Positions 15,213-24,729 of a stretch of DNA of 64,000 nucleotides are shown in pieces; within the stretch, counting starts at the first letter, position 1; each line of letters begins with the position of its first letter. The notes beneath the pieces were generated by a model. It did not search any database and was not told the DNA's origin. It worked only from the letters and a program-made list of their open reading frames with translations. The stretch is from Crossiella equi. Its GTDB lineage: Bacteria; Actinomycetota; Actinomycetes; Mycobacteriales; Pseudonocardiaceae. The stretch spans positions 3,271,786-3,335,785 of the forward strand of contig NZ_JAGIOO010000001.1 of assembly GCF_017876755.1 (NCBI RefSeq), given 5' to 3'. Position numbers and translations under genes: made by a program.

Positions 15213-15777
15213 CCGGCAGCGGCACGCGGCAGGCCTCGCCGGAGGTGAAGCCCTGGTCGACGATGCCGAGCGCGTCGTTGAACCGGGCGCGCTGGTTCTC
15301 CACGGTGATCAGGTAGGTCAGCTCGACCAGGCCCTTGTCGCCGAGCAGCTCGCGCAGCCGGGCGACCTGCTCGTCGGTGGCGCGCACGGGCGTGGCGGTG
15401 ACCGCGTCGGCGTAGGCGAGGGCGAGCTTCTCGGTCTCGGTGAACCGGTCCGAGTCGGCGTAGCCGTCCAGGTGCCGGAGGCGTTCCAGGTCCAGGCCCT
15501 TGTGGCGCTGGAGCATGGTGCCGAAGTCCACGCACCAGGAGCAGCCGAGCTCGGTGGCCACGCGGTAGACGACGAGGTCGGCGAGGCTGGCGGGCAGGTG
15601 CCGGGCGGCGCGTTCCAGCGCGGTCTCGCCGAGCGCGGCGGTGAGCATGACGGGCCGGTGGTGGGCCATGACCGCGAACGGCTCGGGCACGGCGCCGAAC
15701 CGCCGCCTGGCGTAGCCGTACAGGCGGCGGACCAGCCAGCCGGCCTGGTCGGCGGGGAGCGCGGGGATACGGGGCAC
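15193..15777 (-). CDS. carboxymuconolactone decarboxylase (AhpD-like) family protein
   Basis: The 194-residue helical protein has the redox motif CSWCVDFG (CxxC) of AhpD-like proteins and a downstream TEKLALAYADAVT segment typical of the CMD fold. Such proteins act as alkylhydroperoxidases or thiol-redox partners. Partner genes of ECF41 sigma factors are often of this family, so control by the convergent sigma factor is likely. The stop lies inside the 3' end of that gene. ATG start at 15777. Confidence 0.85.
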   Translation of the reverse strand: MPRIPALPADQAGWLVRRLYGYARRRFGAVPEPFAVMAHHRPVMLTAALGETALERAARHLPASLADLVVYRVATELGCSWCVDFGTMLQRHKGLDLERLRHLDGYADSDRFTETEKLALAYADAVTATPVRATDEQVARLRELLGDKGLVELTYLITVENQRARFNDALGIVDQGFTSGEACRVPLPVRTEPA

Positions 15778-15853
15778 GGTGGACCTCCCGGTGGGTCGAG
15801 GAGCCTGTCCACCAGAGGACGAGCGGGCCCGCGCCGCTGTGACCCGCCGCAGG

Positions 15854-16039
15854 TCAGGGCAGTGTCACGGTCTGCGGCGGCGGGGGCGGTTCGGCGGCGC
15901 CCGCACCGCTGGGGCCGTGCGGGCGGGGCCGCCGGGGTTCGCGCACCGAGGCGCCGCCGCCGTCGCCGCGCCGCCGGGGCGGGGCGCCCGCGGTGACCTT
16001 GCGGCCGAATACCTTCTTCACCAGCTCTCGAAGTCCCAT
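15854..16039 (-). CDS. small basic hypothetical protein
   Basis: A 61-codon frame begins MGLRELVKKVFGRKV and then becomes Arg/Pro/Gly-rich, ending in a proline run. The amphipathic N-terminal helix is plausible as a membrane or nucleic-acid contact, but no family is recognised. GAGG lies almost directly before the ATG at 16039, which is a poor ribosome-binding distance. It reads in the same direction as dgt, 23 bp downstream of it. Confidence 0.4.
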   Translation of the reverse strand: MGLRELVKKVFGRKVTAGAPPRRRGDGGGASVREPRRPRPHGPSGAGAAEPPPPPQTVTLP

Positions 16040-16062
16040 ACCTCGAAGTAAACCAGAATTTG

Positions 16063-17349
16063 TCAACCTGGGTTGACACCGTTCCGGGTGAGGCGGGCGT
16101 GCCAGGACACGGCCTGGGCGTCGGTGAGCAGGGCGACCTGGTCGACGACCACGCGCAGCCGGGCGGCGTCGTCGGGGGCGGCGTGCCAGGCGGGCCGGAA
16201 GGCGGGGTCCAGGGCGGCGGGGGCCTGGACGCAGAGGGCGTGGGTGAGCTCGGTGATGAGCTGGCGCTGCCGGTTCTGCACGGCCAGGCGTTCCGGGTCG
16301 CTCATCACGTACCGGAGGGCGACGGCTTTGAGCAGGGCGACCTCGGCGGCGACGGGGGCGAGCACGACGAGGGAAGCGTCGTAGCGGCGCAGCGGGCCGC
16401 TGCCGTGGGCCTTGCGGGTGCCGGTGACCGCGGCGGAGGCGAAGCGGCCGACGAGCTCGCTGGTGAGGGCCTTGAGGGCGACCTGGTCGGCGAGGGTGCC
16501 GTCGTAGTCGTGCTGGGCGAGGGTGGCCACGGCGGGCAGCTGGAGCAGGCCGTCGGCGGCGGCCTCGATGGCCTCGACGGGTTCGCTGCTGAAGTGGGCG
16601 GCGGCCAGGGCGGCGATGACGTGGCGTTCGGCGGGGCTGGCCAGGGCGCGCAGGGAGATGCGGCCGGACAGCACGCCGTCCTCGACGTCGTGCACGGAGT
16701 AGGCGACGTCGTCGGCCCAGTCCATCACCTGGGCCTCCAGGCACTGGCGTTCGCCGGGGGCGCCCTGGCGGAGCCAGTGGAAGACGTCGGTGTCGTCGGC
16801 GTAGACGCCGAACTTGACGGTGCCCTCGCGGCGGGTCCACGGGTACTTGGTGGCGGCGTCGAGGGCGGCGCGGGTGAGGTTGAGCCCGTACTGGCGGCCG
16901 TCCGGGCCCAGGGTCTTGGGTTCCAGGCGGGTGAGGATGCGCAGGGTCTGGGCGTTGCCCTCGAACCCGCCGCAGGGTCCGGCCAGGGCGTTGAGGGCGC
17001 GTTCGCCGTTGTGCCCGAACGGGGGGTGGCCGATGTCGTGGGCGAGCCCGGCGAGGTCGACGACGTCGGGGTCGCAGCCGAGCTCGCCGCCGATGCCGCG
17101 GCCGATCTGGGCGACCTCCAGGGAGTGGGTGAGCCGGGTGCGGGGCACGTCGCCCTCCCCCGGTCCGACGACCTGGGTCTTGCCCGCGAGGCGGCGCAGG
17201 GCGGCGGAGTGCAGCACGCGGGCGCGGTCGCGGGCGAAGGGCGTGCGGTCCTCGGTGTGGGCGTCGGCGAGGGCGCCGTGCTTGTCGGGTTCGGCGAGCA
17301 GCCGCGCGGTGTCGTGCGCGGTGTAGCCGTGCGGCTCAGCCGAGGCCAT
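16063..17349 (-). CDS. dgt: deoxyguanosinetriphosphate triphosphohydrolase (dGTPase)
   Basis: The 428-residue HD-domain enzyme removes triphosphate from dGTP or other dNTPs and so trims nucleotide pools. The metal-binding HD pattern is seen as RLTHSLEV, then [16 protein letters not shown], and [10 protein letters not shown] further on. The ATG at 17349 was chosen because the family starts near [14 protein letters not shown]; the frame stays open upstream but overlaps the YdcF gene. It overlaps the stop of that gene by 14 bp. In many actinobacteria dgt lies near dnaG, as here. Confidence 0.93.
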   Translation of the reverse strand: MASAEPHGYTAHDTARLLAEPDKHGALADAHTEDRTPFARDRARVLHSAALRRLAGKTQVVGPGEGDVPRTRLTHSLEVAQIGRGIGGELGCDPDVVDLAGLAHDIGHPPFGHNGERALNALAGPCGGFEGNAQTLRILTRLEPKTLGPDGRQYGLNLTRAALDAATKYPWTRREGTVKFGVYADDTDVFHWLRQGAPGERQCLEAQVMDWADDVAYSVHDVEDGVLSGRISLRALASPAERHVIAALAAAHFSSEPVEAIEAAADGLLQLPAVATLAQHDYDGTLADQVALKALTSELVGRFASAAVTGTRKAHGSGPLRRYDASLVVLAPVAAEVALLKAVALRYVMSDPERLAVQNRQRQLITELTHALCVQAPAALDPAFRPAWHAAPDDAARLRVVVDQVALLTDAQAVSWHARLTRNGVNPG

Positions 17350-18016
17350 TGTCGGCCATGTGGGTGGAGGTGTGGGTGAGCCGGTAGTACAGGACGCCCG
17401 CGGTCTCCCGGAGGATGTAGCGGATCTGGGTCTCGCGGGTCTGCACGATGGGGCCGCGGCGGGTGGGTGAGGACCAGGCGGTGAGCCCGGCGTCCCCGGC
17501 CATGGTGCGGGCGCGCAGGGAGTGCCAGGGGTCGCTGACGATGACCGCGCTGTGCCAGCCGCGCTTCCCGGCCTCGCGGGCCACGGCCTGGAGGCTGCCA
17601 AGGGTGTCGGCGCCCTCGTTGACGGCAACGATCTTGTCCTTGGGCACGGACTTCTTGGCGGTGCCGGACTTGGTCTCCACGCCGAGCAGCCAGCGCTGCC
17701 CGGCCTCGGCCTCGGTGTAGGTGTCGCCGAGGCCGCGGCCGCCGACGGTGACCACGGTGCGGGCCACGCCCCGTTCGTAGAGCCGCTGCGCGTGGGCGAG
17801 GCGGGCCTCCAGCACGTCGGAGGGGCGGCCGCCGTACTGGGCGGCGCCGAGCACGACGGCGATGTCCGCGGTGGACTGGTCGTCCTCGCGGGCGACCTGC
17901 CACACCCGGAACGCGGTGCCGCCGACGATCAGCAGCGGCAGCAGCACGATGCCCGCCACGACCCGCCTGAGGAGCCTCGCCACCCTGCGGCGGCGGAGGG
18001 GTGCGTTCGCGGTCAT
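17336..18016 (-). CDS. YdcF/SanA family membrane protein (DUF218)
   Basis: The 226-residue protein has an N-terminal membrane helix (about 18-38, after [11 protein letters not shown]) and a DUF218 Rossmann-like domain with [22 protein letters not shown] and SDPWHSLRA motifs. The positive-inside tail suggests the domain faces outwards. Family members affect envelope integrity (SanA, ElyC) or bind SAM (YdcF), and the substrate is not settled. It is upstream of and overlaps dgt. ATG start at 18016. Confidence 0.85.
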   Translation of the reverse strand: MTANAPLRRRRVARLLRRVVAGIVLLPLLIVGGTAFRVWQVAREDDQSTADIAVVLGAAQYGGRPSDVLEARLAHAQRLYERGVARTVVTVGGRGLGDTYTEAEAGQRWLLGVETKSGTAKKSVPKDKIVAVNEGADTLGSLQAVAREAGKRGWHSAVIVSDPWHSLRARTMAGDAGLTAWSSPTRRGPIVQTRETQIRYILRETAGVLYYRLTHTSTHMADNGLG

Positions 18017-18028
18017 GCGGTCATGCTG

Positions 18029-18434
18029 TCACGAAAGTGGCGAAGATCGGCTTCCGGTCGCCCGGCCGATGGACCACACGTCACCAACCGTGAACCCGTT
18101 CGTGATGGCGAAGTCGGCGTCCGCGACCACGTGCACGCTGGCCGTGCCGGCGGTGGAGACGTACCAGCGCAGCTCACCGGCCCGGTCGGCGCGTTCGGTT
18201 GGCTCGACGGCGGTTCCGGCGAGGGCGGCGCGGAGGTCGGTGAAGCGCACCCGTCCGGTGAGGTGCCCGTACCGCTGGGTGATCGCCCGGGGTGCGGGCG
18301 GCGCCCGGCACCTCGAGCGTGCGGGCGAAGTGCGCGCAGGAGCCCGGTTCCGGCAAGCACATCCGCTCCGGTGCGGTGATCGGGAAGGTGGGCTCGGCGG
18401 CCTGGTTGCGCCGGTGGGCGGGCCCGCGCGTCAC
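18029..18434 (-). pseudogene. hypothetical gene coupled to marR, apparently frameshifted
   Basis: A GTG at 18434 overlaps the TGA of the MarR gene (GTGA) and opens a frame with PITAPERMCLPEPGSCAHFA and RTLEVPGAA. That frame then degrades into Arg/Pro-rich sequence and stops at 18174. From about 18300 the +1 frame takes over with natural-looking protein (PRAITQRYGHLTGRVRFTDL, RAGELRWYVSTAG, DADFAITNGF) down to the stop at 18029. The simplest reading is one protein of about 134 residues with a single extra base near 18285-18305: a real frameshift mutation, a sequencing error or, less likely, programmed frameshifting. No family is recognised. Confidence 0.5.
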
Positions 18435-18904
18435 GGGTGCGGGTCGTCCTCGTCGCGGATGCGGTCGCGGACGGCGGTGAGGACGTCCTCGAGGGCGGCT
18501 TTCTGGGCGGGGGTCATGAGGTCGACGAGGTAGGTGCGGACGGTGCGCACGTGGGCGGGGGCGATGCGGTCGAGCAGGCGCTGTCCGGCGGGGGTGAGCA
18601 CGGCCTCGATGCCGCGTTCGTCGGTGGCGCAGGACTCGCGGCGCACGTACCCGGCTTTCTCGAGGCGGGTGACCTGGTAGGTGAGGCCGCTCTTGGAGAC
18701 GACGGTGCGTCCGGCGAGCTCGGTCATGCGCATGCGGTGGCCGGGGGCGGCGGAGAGGGTGGACAGGACGTCGTACTGGGCGTGGGAGAGCCCGCCGTCG
18801 GTCTGGAGCTGGTGTTCGAGGCGGCGTTCCAGGAGGTGCGTGGCTTCGAGGAAGGTGACCCACATGCGCATCTCGTCCTCGGTCAGCCAGCGGGGCTCGC
18901 TCAT
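18431..18904 (-). CDS. MarR-family transcriptional regulator
   Basis: The 157-residue winged-helix regulator has HAQYDVLSTLSAAPGHRMRM, RTVVSKSGLTYQVTRLEKAG (recognition helix) and the wing RRESCATDERGIEAVLT, then a helical dimerisation end. It starts at the ATG at 18904, 40 bp from the divergent peptidase gene, so it may control itself and that gene. Its last codons overlap the downstream hypothetical gene. The ligand is unknown. Confidence 0.9.
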   Translation of the reverse strand: MSEPRWLTEDEMRMWVTFLEATHLLERRLEHQLQTDGGLSHAQYDVLSTLSAAPGHRMRMTELAGRTVVSKSGLTYQVTRLEKAGYVRRESCATDERGIEAVLTPAGQRLLDRIAPAHVRTVRTYLVDLMTPAQKAALEDVLTAVRDRIRDEDDPHP

Positions 18905-18944
18905 AACGGGACCATAACCCCCGTGGGGATGGGACGATCGGTGC

Positions 18945-19673
18945 ATGCCAGCCGAACAGCCGACGATCCTGGCCACCTCCGGTGGTCTGCGCCGCTCCAG
19001 CCGCATCGACTTCGAGTTCGCGCCCCTGTTGACCCACGCCGTGGACCTGGCGGGGGTGGTGGGCCGCAAGCCGAGGCTGTGCCAGATCGGCACGGCCCTG
19101 GGCGACCAGCGTTCGTTCAACGCGAACTTCTCGGAGGCGGGCGAGGCGGCGGGCGTGGAGGTGCGCCACCTGAACCTGTTCCCGATGCCGCCGACGGCGG
19201 ACCTGCGGGACTACGTGCTCAGCTGTGACGTGGTGTGGGTGTGCGGCGGCTCGGTGGCGAACCTGCTGGCGGTGTGGCGCACGCACGAGCTGGACGTGGT
19301 GCTGCGGGAGGCGTGGCAGTCGGGCGTGGTGCTGACGGGCGTGAGCGCGGGCTCGCTGTGCTGGCACCAGGGCGGCCCCACGGACTCCTTCGGCCCGGAC
19401 CTGCGCGTGATCACCAACGGCCTGGGCTTCCTGCCGTACGGCAACGGGGTGCACTTCGACTCGGAGGAGCAGCGCCGCCCGACGGTCCTGCGGGCGGTCG
19501 CCGAGGGCGTGCTCCCGGACACCTACTGCACCGACGACGGCACGGGCGTGCTGTACCGCGGCACGGAGCCGGTGGAGTTCCTGTCGGAGCGCCCGAAGGC
19601 GGGCGTGTACCTGGTGCAGCGCGAGGGTGAGGACAAGTCGGTGGAGCACGCCTTGGACGTGCGTCGGCTCTGA
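18945..19673 (+). CDS. peptidase E-like (S51 family) protein
   Basis: The 242-residue protein has the S51 nucleophile region GVSAGSLCWHQ (Ser in the nucleophile elbow) and a glutamine-amidotransferase-like fold with VVWVCGGSVANLL before it. Peptidase E cleaves Asp-X dipeptides; related proteins include cyanophycinase. There is no signal peptide, so it should be cytoplasmic. ATG start at 18945, divergent from marR. Confidence 0.88.
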   Translation: MPAEQPTILATSGGLRRSSRIDFEFAPLLTHAVDLAGVVGRKPRLCQIGTALGDQRSFNANFSEAGEAAGVEVRHLNLFPMPPTADLRDYVLSCDVVWVCGGSVANLLAVWRTHELDVVLREAWQSGVVLTGVSAGSLCWHQGGPTDSFGPDLRVITNGLGFLPYGNGVHFDSEEQRRPTVLRAVAEGVLPDTYCTDDGTGVLYRGTEPVEFLSERPKAGVYLVQREGEDKSVEHALDVRRL

Positions 19674-19683
19674 CGCGGCGCCC

Positions 19684-19707
19684 CGGGCCGTCCTGGCAGG
19701 CGGCCCG
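19684..19707 (+). terminator. hairpin after the peptidase E-like gene
   Basis: CGGGCCG (19684-19690) pairs with CGGCCCG (19701-19707) around a 10-nt loop, 10 bp past the stop codon. Only a weak T tract follows. Confidence 0.45.
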
Positions 19708-19763
19708 GCTCCTTACCACTGTCGATCGACAACCCGCCCCGAAATCCCCGTCAAGATCGCGAG

Positions 19764-19790
19764 CTGTCCACATCGGCCGAGTTGTCCACA
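19764..19790 (+). other. two DnaA-box-like 9-mers
   Basis: CTGTCCACA (19764-19772) and TTGTCCACA (19782-19790) lie in direct orientation with a 9-bp gap. TTGTCCACA is the preferred actinobacterial DnaA box. They lie 53 bp before the next start codon, so they could titrate DnaA or regulate that gene; two boxes do not make an origin. Confidence 0.35.
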
Positions 19791-19842
19791 GCCCCACCGC
19801 GGCTCCCTGGCTTCCTCCCCCTCCTCGCCGGACGCTGTGCCC

Positions 19843-20739
19843 ATGCCCGCACACGTCGTGTCGATCCGCCAGGACCGCCTGGCCGAGCTGTTCCCGCACC
19901 AGCTGGCGCACGCCAGCACGCTGTACCGCCTCGGCCTGCCCGGGGCGTACGTGAACTCCTGGCGGCAGCTGCTGCCAGGTGTGGTGCTGTTGTCCGGGGA
20001 CAAGGTCACCCGCGAGACGCTGGTCCGCGCCGCGTTCGTCTTCACCTCCCCGTACGCACTGCTCACCGGCTACGACGCGCTCCAGCTGCACGGTGTCCCG
20101 GTGGTGGGCCCGGATCCCGCCATCCACCTGCTGGTCCCGGATCGCTTCCGCCCGCGCACGCCCCCGCCGCTGCGCCTGGAACGCCTGCGGCACCTGCCGA
20201 GACCGTTGTTGCGCAAGGGTTTCTACGTCACCTCGCTGGTCAGGGCGACGTTGGACGCGGCGCGCTGGGCACGGGACCGGCGGGAGGTGGAGCGGTTGCT
20301 GCGTTTGGCCCGGGAGCGGGTGGGGATCGCGGCCCTGCACGCGGAGCTGGACGGTTCGCCGCGGCGCGGGCAGTCGGTGGTGCGGCGGGTGCTGGACCGG
20401 CTGGGCGGGGTGGACCAGGACATCCGGGACGCGCGGGCGCGTCGCGTGGTGGCGGCCAGCGGGCTGCCCACACCGGCGTGGCGGCGGGAGGTGCGGACAC
20501 CGGACGGTGCGCTGATCGGGCTGGCCGACGCGTGGTGGGAGGAGGTCGGGCTGGCGTGGCGGTGGCTGGACCACCGGCGGCCGGAGGGCCCGGCCGACGC
20601 GCTGGCGGTGGCGGGGGTGCACGTGCTGGCCACCCCGGTGCGGCGGCTCGGCGAGGAGCGGGCGGCGGTGGCGGAGGAGCTGCGGGCGGCCTATGCCCGA
20701 GCGCGGCTCAGCCCGCGACCACTGGTGATCGCGGGCTGA
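19843..20739 (+). CDS. hypothetical protein with AbiEi-like N-terminal region
   Basis: The 298-residue protein has a winged-helix-type N terminus (RQDRLAELFPHQLAHASTLY), then LTGYDALQLHGVPV and IHLLVPDRFRPR. This organisation resembles the many actinobacterial AbiEi-antitoxin-like proteins that carry a nuclease-like C-terminal half (DAWWEEVGLAWRWLDH here). No AbiEii toxin gene is adjacent, so a toxin-antitoxin role is doubtful. The ATG at 19843 was chosen; a GTG two codons upstream is possible. Function is unknown. Confidence 0.65.
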   Translation: MPAHVVSIRQDRLAELFPHQLAHASTLYRLGLPGAYVNSWRQLLPGVVLLSGDKVTRETLVRAAFVFTSPYALLTGYDALQLHGVPVVGPDPAIHLLVPDRFRPRTPPPLRLERLRHLPRPLLRKGFYVTSLVRATLDAARWARDRREVERLLRLARERVGIAALHAELDGSPRRGQSVVRRVLDRLGGVDQDIRDARARRVVAASGLPTPAWRREVRTPDGALIGLADAWWEEVGLAWRWLDHRRPEGPADALAVAGVHVLATPVRRLGEERAAVAEELRAAYARARLSPRPLVIAG

Positions 20740-20796
20740 GCGGTGAAGCGGTGGAACGGAGGTGGAGCCGTGCCGGGGTGCCCGGCGGTCGAGCGG

Positions 20797-22203
<1,407 letters not shown>

Positions 22204-22323
22204 GGGCGTACTGCGAGAGGTTGCAAGGGTAGCGAGCGCCCGTACGGGCCCGGCAACCGAGTTCCCCACTGGCCCCGGCGGCGGGGTCGCGGGGCTGGTC
22301 CGGCGGCGGGTTCAGCTGTGGGT

Positions 22324-23748
22324 TCAGCGGCGCAGTTCGGCCTGGATGGCCTGGGGCAGACCGGTGCCGGGGTTGAGGCACAGGTGCGGGTTGTAGCGGG
22401 CGACGGCCTCGGCGAAGTCCCGCCAGTGCCCGCCCAGGCGCACGGGGTGCGGCCAGGGCCCGGTCCAGCAGTCCCAGATGGGGTAGGCGACGCCGCCGTC
22501 GGCCCTGGCCTGTTCGTGGGCGGCGCGGCGGGTGCCGCGCACGGCGGCGGTCCAGGCGGGGTCGGGGCGGGGCGTGCTGAGGTCGCGCAGGGTGTCGACG
22601 AGCACGACGCGTTCGCTGTCGCCGGCGGGCAGGCCGAGGGAGCGGTGGGTGAAGGCGGCCCGGCGGTGCGGGAAGGCGAGCACGAACTGGGGGATGTCGG
22701 TGGCCCAGTCGGCGCGGGTGAAGGCGGCGACGCGGCGGGTGAGGTAGCGCTCGGCGTGGGTGGCGGGCATGAGCACGTCGTCCCACAGCTTGGGGGTGGC
22801 GTCCCAGGACAGGGAGGCGCGGAAGCTGTCGAACATCTCGGTGATCATGCGGCTGCGCTCGGGGTAGCCGACGAGCTGGGTGAGGCGGTGCGCGGGCTCG
22901 GGGGTGACGGTGAGGGGGACGGGCTCGTGGCGGGTGGTGTGCTGGTAGGCGTGCACCTGGTAGACGGGGCCGTCGGCGCCGGGGCGCTGCACCCACAGGT
23001 AGACCTCGTCGGCGCTGTCGGTGTCCATGAGGTGGTCCATGGCGGCGAAGGCGTCGGTGGGGTCGGTGTAGTCGAGCAGGTTGAGCTGCACGCGGGGCTG
23101 GGCGGGGACGAGCTGGAGCCAGGCGTCGGTGATGACGCCGACGGCGCCGAGCCCGGCGAGGGCGGCCTCGAACAGGTCGGGGTGTTCGGTGGGCGAGGTG
23201 AGCAGCACCTCGCCGCGGCCGGTGACGACGCGGAGCCTGCGCACGCTGTCGGTGAAGGCGCCTTCGCGCCACCAGGCGGAGATGCCGCCGACGGAGAGCA
23301 CGCCGCCGACGGTGAGACCGTGGTAGTCGGGCAGTCCGGCGGCGGGCCGGTAGCCGTGCCTGTAGGCGGCGGCGTCGAGGTCGGCGAGCATGGCACCGGC
23401 GCCGATGTGGATGACGCCGTCGTCGGTGATCTCGCCGATGTGGTCGAGGGCGCCGACGAGGGTGAGCACGACGCCGTCGGTGAGGGCGTGTCCGGACTGG
23501 GAGTGCCCGGCGCCGCGGACGGCGACGGGGATGCCGCGGGGGCCGGTGTGGCGGAGCAGGTCGGCGATGTCCTCGGCACTGGTGGGCCGGTACACGGCCG
23601 CGGGCCGCCGGTGGTCGTGGTTGCTGGTGTCGGTGGCCACGGACTCGCGGCTGGTCTCGTCGAGGTCGAGGTGCCCTGACCAGTGTTCGGCGCGCCGCAC
23701 GAGTTCGTCCAGCCAGGCGGGTGCGGTCGTGGGGTGGGCGACGGTCAT
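22324..23748 (-). CDS. FAD-linked oxidoreductase, cytokinin dehydrogenase/BBE-like
   Basis: The 474-residue PCMH-type flavoprotein has an FAD-binding N-terminal half with VRGAGHSQSGHAL (H82 is in the position that holds FAD covalently) and GLTVGGVLSVGGISAWWREG, both close to the cytokinin dehydrogenase pattern. The C terminus (AEAVARYNPHLCLNPGTGL) also resembles that group. No twin-arginine or Sec signal is obvious, so it is probably cytoplasmic. The substrate cannot be named from sequence. It is a single gene between glyS and the sortase, all on the minus strand. ATG start at 23748. Confidence 0.8.
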   Translation of the reverse strand: MTVAHPTTAPAWLDELVRRAEHWSGHLDLDETSRESVATDTSNHDHRRPAAVYRPTSAEDIADLLRHTGPRGIPVAVRGAGHSQSGHALTDGVVLTLVGALDHIGEITDDGVIHIGAGAMLADLDAAAYRHGYRPAAGLPDYHGLTVGGVLSVGGISAWWREGAFTDSVRRLRVVTGRGEVLLTSPTEHPDLFEAALAGLGAVGVITDAWLQLVPAQPRVQLNLLDYTDPTDAFAAMDHLMDTDSADEVYLWVQRPGADGPVYQVHAYQHTTRHEPVPLTVTPEPAHRLTQLVGYPERSRMITEMFDSFRASLSWDATPKLWDDVLMPATHAERYLTRRVAAFTRADWATDIPQFVLAFPHRRAAFTHRSLGLPAGDSERVVLVDTLRDLSTPRPDPAWTAAVRGTRRAAHEQARADGGVAYPIWDCWTGPWPHPVRLGGHWRDFAEAVARYNPHLCLNPGTGLPQAIQAELRR

Positions 23749-23810
23749 GGGGTTTCTCGACTTCCCGGCCGGTCGCTTTCCGGCTCAGTCTCGGTGGGGG
23801 TCGCGGTGCG

Positions 23811-24650
23811 TCAGCCGCCTTGGAACTGCACGGGTTCGGCCACGACGACGCGGTTGTCGCGGTAGCCGTCGGTGCCGCCGACGAAGTCGCCGCCGCAGGT
23901 GACGAGCACGACCCGGTGGGCGCCTCTGGCGTTGAAGAGGCGTTCGGCGTGGCGGGGCAGGTCGTTCTTGTGCAGGGTGAGGACCTCGGTGACGCGGTAG
24001 GTCCAGCGGGTGCCCTCGGCGTCGAGGATCTCGACGGGCTGGCCGACGGCGGAGCGCCAGAGCTCGTCGAAGGGCCCGGTGCGGCCTCGCCAGTTGACGT
24101 GCCCGGACAGCACGGCGGCGCCCTGGGGCGCGCCGAGGCCGACGCCCCACCAGGCGGCCTCGCCGAGGCTTTCCGGGATGGGCAGCGTGCCGTCGCTGGT
24201 GATCTCCTTGCGCACCAGCCGCGCGGTGCCGCCTTCGGCCAGGCGGATGGTGCCGGGCTGCTGGCCGGGTGGTGGTGTGCTGGTGACGACCGGCGCGCTG
24301 CTGCCGACCGTCGTGGGTGTTGTGCGCGCGCTGCTGCCACCGAGCGCGTCCAACGGCAGCACCTCGGGCTTGGCGGTGGTGGAGGGGGAGGGGAGGGGCC
24401 CGATGAGGGTCCCGGCGGCGACGGCCGTGCCCGCGACGAGTGCCGCGAGCACGGCCGCACCGATCACGAGTCGTCTGCGGGGAGGCCGCGACTGCTCCCC
24501 GTCGACGTGCTCGACGTCCGTTCCGGGCTCGGCGTCCGCGCCGGGCCCGAGGTCCCGCTGGTGCCCGGTGGACTGCTGGCACCCGGTGTCCTGCGGGTCC
24601 CCGGTGGCCTGGGCCCCGGGGTCTTGGTCCTTGCCCGGCTGGTCAACCAC
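23811..24650 (-). CDS. class E/F-type sortase
   Basis: The 279-residue protein has a Gln/Gly/Asp-rich cytoplasmic start, a membrane helix (about 61-82), a Pro/Thr/Ser linker and a sortase domain. The catalytic triad is seen as H184 in LSGHVNW, C252 in TCGGDF and R267 in DNRVVVAEPV. Sortases join surface proteins to the cell wall or process them at the membrane. The protein encoded immediately upstream (24730-25833), with a signal peptide and a C-terminal hydrophobic anchor, is the likely substrate. Start at 24650. Confidence 0.85.
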   Translation of the reverse strand: MVDQPGKDQDPGAQATGDPQDTGCQQSTGHQRDLGPGADAEPGTDVEHVDGEQSRPPRRRLVIGAAVLAALVAGTAVAAGTLIGPLPSPSTTAKPEVLPLDALGGSSARTTPTTVGSSAPVVTSTPPPGQQPGTIRLAEGGTARLVRKEITSDGTLPIPESLGEAAWWGVGLGAPQGAAVLSGHVNWRGRTGPFDELWRSAVGQPVEILDAEGTRWTYRVTEVLTLHKNDLPRHAERLFNARGAHRVVLVTCGGDFVGGTDGYRDNRVVVAEPVQFQGG

Positions 24651-24729
24651 CTGTCGCTCCGCGGTGCTCCGTTCTCCTGGCCGGGTGGGGGACGGCGCCC
24701 GGTGCGGGGTGCGTCCCCGGTCGCATGGG

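Noticed and set aside
22204-22323. T-box or other leader before glyS
   Set aside because: No T-box sequence or specifier hairpin is visible in the short upstream region.
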